Part shown: positions 1-5,148 of the stretch, one piece after another
Layout: the number at the start of each line of letters is the position of its first letter
How positions within the stretch are numbered: the first letter of the stretch is position 1
Assembly: GCA_002049785.1 (NCBI GenBank)
Contig: MUKB01000134.1
Span: 1 to 5,148 of the forward strand
Source: Caldifarciminota bacterium 4484_100
Lineage (GTDB): Bacteria > Hydrothermota > Tepidihabitantia > SM23-42
Direction: 5' to 3'
DNA length: 5,148 nt
Program-made: the position numbers and the translations under genes
Notes under the pieces: generated by a model
What the model was told of the DNA's origin: nothing
The model's database searches: none
What the model saw: only the letters and a program-made list of their open reading frames with translations

Positions 1-1847
1 ACCGGAGCAGGAACATAGGTATCATTTGTCTTCACAATCCATTGATCACCGGCTGAAGGCAATAAGGTATCACTCATCGGCCCACCACCAGCAAGTGCTA
101 AATAACCACCGTTGATATAGATATATTTCGTTCTAAAGGCTGACGGACCGGTTGTAACGACCGTATCGGCCACATTCCTCGGGTTCTGCGGTGAACCGCC
201 CAGAAAACACCAGCACTCTGCTGAATCCCTTGTTGTAGTATCATTATTCATAAAGTGTTTGAAGGGTATGGTATCTCCGACACTGCGGTCAACCACTGTA
301 ACCGGACCGGTGGGAGATTGCCAGGTTATCTCATACTCATTACCACGAAATGCCCAGAGCCCGATGTTTGCAGAGTAACTCATCTTCATTGGCACCAGCA
401 GGGATTTGGGATAACTACCCGAAACGACCTCAGCCCCACCATAGATAGAGAAATCCTCGGTTAGAGACATATGATTCCTCGGGATGGAAACAATCGGACT
501 TATATTATTGAGCGGACTGAAGCCATTTTTAAGATAGTAATCGAATGATACCGGCGGTTTGCCAACCAGTGAATCCCTTAAGGTTATTCCAATGGAAGCA
601 GAATCTACCACCTGTTCATTCTCATCCAGCAACCTTATCTTATATACCGGTATCGTCTCCCAGACGCTATCTCCGCTCAGTTCCACATACATAAGGCTCT
701 TTGTATATGAGGGACCGCCAAACTCTATATAGATTGGTTTATCAGCCGAGACATTCAGTGGATCGCTGTACACGACATCCAGATAGTTCACAAGGCTATC
801 ATTTCCCATAAGAGCTTCATAAATAGGTTTACCAGGTTCAACATAATTTGCTGGATCCCTTCTTGGAGATGCCTGGACACTAACCAGACCGCTTTCAAAC
901 CAGATCGGTTTTGGAATTTGAGTGGGGATAGTATCAATTACCGTATCATATTTCACTTCATTGTAGTCAAATGCAGTAACTGCATAGTAATATGTAAAAC
1001 CATTTCTCACATCAGTGTCCACATAACTGTGCAACACACCGTTATCGGTCGCCTTGATTCTGATTGAATCGGGCTGAGTGGTATCCTCAAAGACAATCCC
1101 ATTGTATAGGTCGCATCGTGTAAGAAGTTGCCAGTCACCGGTCTTACCGGTCAAACTCTTCCAGATTCCATAACCCTCAAAGTCATACTGCCGATAGAAT
1201 GGATCATAAAGCGGTGAGTTAGGATCACTTACAATGTCATAATATGGGTCTGGTTCTGTTTCAGATTTATTATCCCATACTAAGGTTATCTGGGCATCGC
1301 TAGGAATACAGGTGAGCGTCGGGGGCGAAGGAGGTCCAGGCAAGAGCCAGTTCTTATCATAAATAAATTGGCAGGTACCATCAATCTGGGCGAGTGCACT
1401 ATCCGGAGTTCCGAAGATATCCTTCCAATTTGCCAGAATAATACCAACCAGAACCGTTGCTGTCGAATCCGGTGCAATCTCAAATGGACCACTGCACTGT
1501 AAGAATCGCTGGTCATCGGGTGATGCAGGAGCTGTATCAGCAAACGGTTCATAGACCATCGTCTTGAAGTTATAGCCAGCCAGGGTTACATATCTTTCAT
1601 TATCTTTATTCGGCTCCAGATTGAGGGTAAACCTCTTGAATGCGGTCATACCGAGCTGGGGAATCTCTGATGGATCGCGCCAGTCCGGGGTGCCATCAAA
1701 GTCCACATCCCACATCGAATCCGGTAAGGTCGTTACATAATAAGCACTGTCTCGCTCATACTGGTCAGGAATCCCATCCTCATCCTTATCTGCATTCTCT
1801 TTTAAATCATAAGGGCTCTGAAGATAATCGAATCCGATTGTGCCGGG
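1..1847 (-). CDS. Large exported surface protein, continuation with calcium loops and FN3-like domain (frameshifted, C-terminus beyond the window)
   Basis: The minus-strand frame with codons at 1845-1847, 1842-1844 and so on has no stop down to base 3, about 615 codons, and runs off the left edge. It begins PGTIGFDYLQSPYDLKENADKDEDGIPDQYE and joins the upstream fragment if one base is restored. Corrected numbering gives two calcium-loop motifs near residues 247-258 and 274-285. A beta-rich part follows (LGMTAFKRFTLNLEP, then GPFEIAPDSTATVLVGIILANW), then an FN3-like domain near 399-524 (PPSPPTLTCIP, LVWDNKSE, then NGFTYYYAVTAFDYN). After that come further beta-rich segments (PIYIEFGG, YEITWQSPTGP, YLALAGGGPM). 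No catalytic motif was seen. Visible length is about 842 residues in total, with ten cysteines, consistent with an exported protein. A C-terminal sorting domain, if present, lies outside the window. Confidence 0.85.
957..1334 (-). other. Fibronectin type III-like domain of the exported protein
   Basis: About 126 residues begin with a Pro-rich linker (PGPPSPPTLTCIP), then SDAQITLVWD with the conserved Trp, a long loop with DPYYDIVSDPNSPLYDP, FEGYGIWKS, and the closing NGFTYYYAVTAFDYN, matching the Tyr-rich F and G strands of FN3 folds. The roughly 30-residue insertion after the B strand makes it longer than a standard FN3 of about 90 residues. Such domains usually act as spacers or binding modules on secreted proteins. 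Confidence 0.65.
1674..1709 (-). other. Second DxDxDG calcium-binding loop of the exported protein
   Basis: It encodes DVDFDGTPDWRD, a second DxDxDGxPDxxD loop 27 residues after the first. The pair resembles the short calcium-stabilised linkers found in secreted proteins. The role is inferred from the pattern only. Confidence 0.6.
1755..1790 (-). other. First DxDxDG calcium-binding loop of the exported protein
   Basis: It encodes DKDEDGIPDQYE, matching the thrombospondin-type-3/EF-hand-like pattern DxDxDGxxDxxE. It lies about 20 codons after the frameshift, so it is only translated if the frame is restored. Calcium binding is inferred from the pattern. Confidence 0.65.
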
Positions 1848-2527
1848 ACATTGGCCGCGGATCCTGCCTCATTTCCGATATCATTATCTGTACAGACACC
1901 AAAATAGCAGTCATGCAGTGTATCTTCAGAAACATTCCTCAGCACATATTTTATGAATATCATATCCTGAGTAGAACTCAGATTCCAGGCATAGACCGTC
2001 TGATAGACCACCAAGCCAATCGGCCTTGTATCGCCAGGCACATGATGGGATTCATCAAGGTCATTTATCACACACCAGGAATCCTGATGGGATTTATTCC
2101 TCTGTGGAGGTTCCGCAGTAGTCCAGCCCTCAGTTGGTGGTGGCCAATCCACAGGATACATAAAGATTATTGCATTGGGATCACTTGAAGACATATCCTT
2201 ATCACCAGGAACAAATTCGGTCTCAGCTCCATGAGGACCATAACCGATCGTCACCAAGGTATCACCAGTAGCCTGGTCAATTGTGCCAAACCAGGGTCCA
2301 GCACCAAATATATAATTCTGGCCTGAGCCTTTGGGCCACCACAAGCCAGCTGACTGTGCCTCGGTCTGACCAAATTTACCAAAGTTTGAGATGCACATCT
2401 CAACCTGGTTCACATCGTGTATCTTTATCTGGAATTCACGACCAGCATAATTATAATTTGTAACTGCAGTTCGGGCAAAGCCAAAAACTGCAATTACCAG
2501 AATCGGAATTAAGACCCTTTTCATCAT
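1802..2527 (-). CDS. Large exported surface protein, N-terminal part (frameshifted)
   Basis: This 241-residue frame starts with a signal peptide (MMKRVLIPILVIAVFGFA, likely cut near residue 18) and is exported by Sec. The mature start, VTNYNYAGREFQIKIHDVNQVEM, leads into ISNFGKFGQTEAQSAGLWWPKGSGQNYIFGAGPWFG. That resembles the N-terminus of long secreted proteins of uncultured FCB-type bacteria, often annotated as hypothetical or as sorting-domain proteins; this is recalled, not searched. Later parts include SWCVINDLDE, PIGLVVYQTVYAWN, and FIKYVLRNVSEDTLHDCYFGVCTDNDIGNEAG, a predicted beta-rich stretch. The last 14 residues (PAQSDSIIFRALMI) look out of frame, because the natural sequence continues in another frame from about 1847. 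No enzymatic motif was recognised. It directly follows the TonB receptor, so it is probably its surface partner. Confidence 0.85.
   Translation of the reverse strand: MMKRVLIPILVIAVFGFARTAVTNYNYAGREFQIKIHDVNQVEMCISNFGKFGQTEAQSAGLWWPKGSGQNYIFGAGPWFGTIDQATGDTLVTIGYGPHGAETEFVPGDKDMSSSDPNAIIFMYPVDWPPPTEGWTTAEPPQRNKSHQDSWCVINDLDESHHVPGDTRPIGLVVYQTVYAWNLSSTQDMIFIKYVLRNVSEDTLHDCYFGVCTDNDIGNEAGSAANVPAQSDSIIFRALMI
1839..1850 (-). other. Probable single-base frameshift in the exported protein gene
   Basis: In reading direction the sequence is AATGTCCCGGCACAATCGG. As given it encodes NVPAQS and hits a TAA 15 codons later. Adding one G to make CCCGGG gives NVPGTIGFDYLQSP, which joins two otherwise uninterrupted frames. 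The shift sits in a short C/G run, a typical place for an indel error. No slippery heptamer was seen, so programmed frameshifting is unlikely. Confidence 0.8.
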
Positions 2528-2529
2528 CT

Positions 2530-2537
2530 ACCTCCTC
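2530..2537 (-). promoter_or_regulatory. Ribosome-binding site of the exported FN3-like protein gene
   Basis: The minus strand reads GAGGAGGT, a near-perfect Shine-Dalgarno sequence, then AG and ATGATG. The GGAGG core is 3 bases from the first ATG (2527) and 6 bases from the second (2524), so the second may be the true start. The site lies in the 15-base gap after the receptor's TAG stop, so the gene is probably translated from the same transcript. Confidence 0.75.
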
Positions 2538-2542
2538 ATTGG

Positions 2543-3691
2543 CTAAAATCCAATGCCGATACCCAGGCGCCATCTGAATGGACCGTTATGATTCCTTGGA
2601 TCGATGTAATAGTCTTCTCTCGCTGCAATATATGCTCGCTTCATTTCGTAAGGATTTATCAAACCATCGTGGTTATAGTCGGCCTGGGGTGAATAATGGG
2701 AACTGACAAATGAAATATAACCAAACTGCCCGATCGAAGGTTCAGGATCTCCGTGGTCATCAGGTTCACCAGTGGTCGTGTAGACATCAACAACCTGGTC
2801 TGTATTGAACAGATTGTATATCATACTCTCCAGGATCAGATTAAGCGGTCCCAATTTGATCGCCTTGCTGAAGTTCCAGTCTACATTCCAGTATCCAGGC
2901 ATCCTTGCAGAATTTTCATCACCCAAACGGTTCCCGCGTAAATCTTCAGGGGTATAAGGATGACCAGAATGGAATGAGAAGACCCAGGAACTATTTACAT
3001 TCCGCAGAGGGAGAATAAAGAAGTCTTTGGGCAGACTCAGATCAAAATTGGCATTGACAATGTGCCTTTCATCAAAATCGAGCCAGTAATCAATAACCGG
3101 AGGTTCTACACCATAATAATAGTGGTCATAATACCATTCCGCAGCATATGCTGCTGTTCCCTTTGCAAACTGAAGGGTATAGGTTATCCCCATTGCCCAC
3201 ATATTCGACATCCGTTTATTAAGGGTAAACTCAAAGCCCTTAACATTACCGTAGTCCACATTTTTGTACTGGAAATATGGGGTAGGCAGGGCAAGAACTT
3301 CACGAATCTGAGAAAGGTCATAGATATCCTTGAAATATGTCGTAAATCCAAAAGCCACATCCTCGGAGAGTTGGTCCTCCATACCGAATTCATACTGAAC
3401 CGTTTTCTGCGGTTTTATAAGAACATTGCCGATAATCGTATTACCCCGGGAAATGAGCAATCTAATCACTGAAGTATCAGTGGAACCATACATATCATCA
3501 AGTGCAGGAAGCTGGAAGTAGTGGCCATAGTTGAATCGGAACTTCATCCGTTCGGTTACCGGCAGAGAAAATCCAAGTCGAGGTGAAAGTTTGTAACTGG
3601 CTGAGGCATGAACCAGAGTATCATTCAAGAAATCATTTGGCTCCTCAAATGTAAACGCCTTGGGGTCAAAGTAGTCGAGTCGGAATATCAA
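2543..3691 (-). CDS. TonB-dependent outer-membrane receptor, C-terminal barrel part (continuation of the broken gene)
   Basis: This frame holds the second half of the receptor barrel. From FRLDYFDPKAF onward it shows typical features: SPRLGFSLPVTERMKFRFNYG with HYFQLPALDDMY, repeated amphipathic aromatic-rich strands, and a C-terminal GIGIGF ending in Phe, the signature used for BAM-dependent barrel insertion. The only possible start is TTG at 3691, which has no ribosome-binding site and lies inside the upstream fragment. This is therefore a gene remnant, not an independent gene. An EF-hand-like loop sits near residues 338-349 (2645-2680), and an aromatic and His-rich patch WYYDHYYYG at 3110-3136. 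The two parts together give about 845 residues, somewhat short for this receptor type from memory, so residues may be missing at the junction. The stop is TAG, 15 bases before the next gene. Confidence 0.9.
   Translation of the reverse strand: MIFRLDYFDPKAFTFEEPNDFLNDTLVHASASYKLSPRLGFSLPVTERMKFRFNYGHYFQLPALDDMYGSTDTSVIRLLISRGNTIIGNVLIKPQKTVQYEFGMEDQLSEDVAFGFTTYFKDIYDLSQIREVLALPTPYFQYKNVDYGNVKGFEFTLNKRMSNMWAMGITYTLQFAKGTAAYAAEWYYDHYYYGVEPPVIDYWLDFDERHIVNANFDLSLPKDFFILPLRNVNSSWVFSFHSGHPYTPEDLRGNRLGDENSARMPGYWNVDWNFSKAIKLGPLNLILESMIYNLFNTDQVVDVYTTTGEPDDHGDPEPSIGQFGYISFVSSHYSPQADYNHDGLINPYEMKRAYIAAREDYYIDPRNHNGPFRWRLGIGIGF
2645..2680 (-). other. EF-hand-like calcium loop in the TonB receptor
   Basis: The encoded loop DYNHDGLINPYE matches the 12-residue EF-hand/dockerin pattern, with acidic or Asn residues at positions 1, 3 and 5, Gly at 6, Ile at 8 and Glu at 12. 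It lies about 33 residues before the barrel's C-terminal Phe, most likely in the last extracellular loop, and is followed by the helix-like MKRAYIAAREDYY. Calcium binding is inferred from the pattern only. Confidence 0.6.
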
Positions 3692-3695
3692 AGTA
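3666..3695 (-). other. Frame-breaking junction inside the TonB receptor gene
   Basis: The upstream frame runs KYFDI then PTRLL-stop. The downstream frame resumes as FRLDYFDPKAF. The simplest one-base repair, removing a C after GATATT, would give KYFDI-RLDYFDP. However, receptors of this type usually have several dozen residues here, containing a strand motif like AxYxQDKxEF followed by NxGxRxDYFDP. A deletion whose length is not a multiple of three is therefore at least as likely. Two copies of TACTTTGA (plus-strand tcaaagta at 3666-3673 and 3688-3695) flank the point. The expected length is recalled from the family, not computed. Confidence 0.7.
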
Positions 3696-5072
3696 TTTCA
3701 TCTGATAACTAATTACATCTACTCCGGTCTTGAATTCATGTATCTTGCCTACTGAATGGGTAAGGTCAAATCGTTCAGTGTGATACACCATAAGACTGTC
3801 AATAAGAGTATGACGAATCATAGAATCCGGGGTAGCATCATCAAGGAGAAGAGGTAACAGATGTTCTGCATAGAAGCGATAATCCTCATACCAAGCTCTA
3901 CCCACACTATCCTCCCAGGCATAGTCACGGTTTCCATAGGCCCTTTCATAATGGGTCATACCAAATTTTAAGGATGCTAAGGTTTGAGCGGTTAACATAT
4001 AGTTGAATGTAGACGAGAAAATCGAGTTTTTGATGCGACTCATTGGCATATGATCAAAGTATTTTAGGTTCCCACTTCTCCAGTAGATATACTGTTCCCG
4101 GGAATTATGTGCAGATAATGTTAACTTACCCTTGGCATTAGGAAAATGGTATGAGAACCGTGCTTGGCCCCGATAGTCTACCCTCGGTGACGGAACCCGG
4201 TAATAAGCATTTTCCCAGGAATCGGTGAGCATCAGCTCACCTGAAAGGAAATAACGTAATCTCGGCACTTTGGGTACTGGACCTCCGAATGAAAGGTCAT
4301 AGAGGTTGTATCCATAGTTCAGCTTTCTCTTCCAGGCATCAACCGCACCGAAAACTTCATCGGTCAGGTATCGAGCATTACCCGCAAACTTGGGACCACC
4401 TTCCTTAGTTACAATATTAATGACACCAGAAAGTGCATCACCATATTCTGCATCAAATCCACCACTCACAACATTCACCTCTTCAACCGCATTAGGATTA
4501 ATGCGTGCTGACTGGTATCCTGTATTCGGAACCTTGGTAATAATACCATCAACAAAATAAGTAATCTCATTTGCGCGCCCGCCACGGATATGGGTCCCAA
4601 GATTACTCTGCACCACACCCGCCTGCAAAGAAATCACCTGGTTAATCGTCGTAACTGGAAGCCTTTCCATCTCTTTTGAAGTTACTGACCTTCGGGTATG
4701 AACCTGGTCACGCACAATAACCCGACGTTCTGCTTCAACTGTTACGCCCTTAACTGTAATTACCGTTGGGGTCAATTTAAAGTTGAGGACTGTTGTCTGA
4801 TCGGTATTCACCACGACACTGGTGTAGGTATAGGGATCGTAACTTATGTATGATGCAGTAACCGTATATGTTCCTGCAGGAACATATAGCACTGTAAACT
4901 CTCCATTCTCATCGGTTGCTGCACCCAATTCAGTTCCTTCTATAATAACATCCGCACCAATCAGGGGTTCTCCGGTCTCTCGATCAACCACCCGGCCGGT
5001 GATTCGACCAAATTCACCGGCAAACAGGAAAACCCCGGCGATCAGAACTGTCAATAGTATCTTCTTCATCAT
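3666..5072 (-). CDS. TonB-dependent outer-membrane receptor, N-terminal part (gene broken by frameshift)
   Basis: This 468-residue frame is the front of a TonB-dependent receptor, an outer-membrane barrel that imports a ligand using TonB/ExbBD energy. A signal peptide covers residues 1-18 (KK, then a hydrophobic stretch ending FLFA). A CarboxypepD_reg-like beta-sandwich spans about 22-102 (GRVVDRETGEPLIGADVIIEGT, then DENGEF, then VPAGTYTV). A TonB-box-like stretch lies near 104-115 (VITVKGVTVEAE). The plug covers about 125-225, with HIRGGRANEITYFVDG and then AEYGDALSGVINIVTKEGG. Barrel strands start after about 230. The frame ends in KYFDIPTRLL and a TGA, where the family should continue through the barrel. 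The remainder lies in another frame at 3691-2543. There is no cysteine, as is common in outer-membrane barrels. ATG at 5072 or 5069 are both possible starts. The ligand cannot be inferred from the sequence. Confidence 0.93.
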   Translation of the reverse strand: MMKKILLTVLIAGVFLFAGEFGRITGRVVDRETGEPLIGADVIIEGTELGAATDENGEFTVLYVPAGTYTVTASYISYDPYTYTSVVVNTDQTTVLNFKLTPTVITVKGVTVEAERRVIVRDQVHTRRSVTSKEMERLPVTTINQVISLQAGVVQSNLGTHIRGGRANEITYFVDGIITKVPNTGYQSARINPNAVEEVNVVSGGFDAEYGDALSGVINIVTKEGGPKFAGNARYLTDEVFGAVDAWKRKLNYGYNLYDLSFGGPVPKVPRLRYFLSGELMLTDSWENAYYRVPSPRVDYRGQARFSYHFPNAKGKLTLSAHNSREQYIYWRSGNLKYFDHMPMSRIKNSIFSSTFNYMLTAQTLASLKFGMTHYERAYGNRDYAWEDSVGRAWYEDYRFYAEHLLPLLLDDATPDSMIRHTLIDSLMVYHTERFDLTHSVGKIHEFKTGVDVISYQMKYFDIPTRLL

Positions 5073-5080
5073 CCACCCCC
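5073..5080 (-). promoter_or_regulatory. Ribosome-binding site of the TonB receptor gene
   Basis: The minus strand reads GGGGGTGG directly before ATGATG. The GGGGG core is 3 bases from the first ATG and 6 bases from the second, so the second ATG (5069-5067) has the more normal spacing and may be the true start. The site overlaps the stop codon of the upstream gene, which suggests translational coupling. Confidence 0.6.
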
Positions 5081-5148
5081 TATTCCACCTTAATCGGGAT
5101 CAGCCATACAATTGCCTGATATCCTTTGTTTGGCGTGACATAGTAATA
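5080..5148 (-). CDS. 3' end of an upstream gene, function unknown (partial)
   Basis: The minus strand is open from the right edge to a TAG stop at 5082-5080 and gives 22 residues ending in VWLIPIKVE. The window edge falls on a codon boundary of this frame. The stop lies 7 bases before the first ATG of the TonB receptor gene, and its last G belongs to that gene's ribosome-binding site, as expected for a co-transcribed, translationally coupled neighbour. The tail alternates hydrophobic and polar residues (QAIVWLIPIKVE), which would suit a terminal beta strand, but it is too short to assign a family. It was judged real because of the packed spacing and same strand. It could still be a chance open frame, since 22 codons without a stop is not rare. 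Confidence 0.6.
   Translation of the reverse strand, partial: YYYVTPNKGYQAIVWLIPIKVE

Noticed and set aside
1286..1552. Minus-strand frame of 88 residues
   Set aside because: It overlaps the continuous frame of the exported protein, which includes the FN3-like domain, in another phase. The product is rich in Arg, Leu and His with no recognisable pattern.
1839..1850. Programmed ribosomal frameshifting
   Set aside because: No slippery heptamer was seen at the site, and the short product would be a truncated protein. A single-base loss in a C/G run is simpler.
3184..3393. Minus-strand frame of 69 residues
   Set aside because: It is a shifted-frame shadow of the receptor barrel coding sequence.
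255..3472. Plus-strand open frames at 255-464, 1640-2188, 2281-2463, 2753-2941 and 3062-3472
   Set aside because: All lie antisense to well-supported minus-strand coding sequence. Their products are low-complexity mixtures without domain features, and no ribosome-binding site was seen.
3666..3668. Recoded TGA (alternative genetic code)
   Set aside because: Reading through TGA stays in the wrong frame. The barrel continues in a different frame, so recoding would not repair the gene.
3689..3691. TTG as a true start of an independent C-terminal gene
   Set aside because: No ribosome-binding site precedes it, it lies within the upstream fragment, and the product starts in the middle of a barrel.
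3666..3695. Deletion by recombination between the two TACTTTGA copies
   Set aside because: Such an event leaves one repeat copy at the junction, but both copies are still present. They probably reflect the similar YFD codons.

Overview
The window looks like part of a minus-strand operon from a Gram-negative bacterium, probably of the Fibrobacterota-Chlorobi-Bacteroidota (FCB) sphere or a related uncultured lineage such as WOR-3/Stahlbacteria. That placement is an inference. It rests on a TonB-dependent receptor with an N-terminal carboxypeptidase-regulatory-like domain, paired with a large secreted protein carrying calcium-loop and fibronectin-III-like parts. No sequence search was possible.

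Reading on the minus strand, from high to low coordinates: (1) 5148-5080 is the last 22 codons of an upstream gene of unknown function. (2) 5072-2543 is one TonB-dependent outer-membrane receptor gene, broken into two frames at about 3666-3691. The N-terminal part has a signal peptide, CarboxypepD_reg-like domain, plug and first barrel strands. The C-terminal part has the rest of the barrel and ends in Phe. (3) 2527-1 is one long exported protein, also broken into two frames. It is frameshifted at about 1842-1847, and one missing base in a C/G run would account for this. It then stays open to the left edge, so its C-terminus lies outside the window.

The genes are tightly packed: 7 bases between genes 1 and 2, and 15 bases between genes 2 and 3. 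Both visible starts have a G-rich ribosome-binding site directly before a tandem ATGATG. This suggests one transcript with coupled translation. No internal promoter, terminator, RNA gene, mobile element or CRISPR array was seen, and no gene-free stretch exceeds 15 bases.

The likely biology is a surface pair: an energy-coupled outer-membrane transporter and a co-expressed exported protein with calcium-binding loops. The substrate is unknown. Two lesions within 2 kb, in otherwise open and well-preserved reading frames, point either to sequencing/assembly errors or to very recent inactivation.
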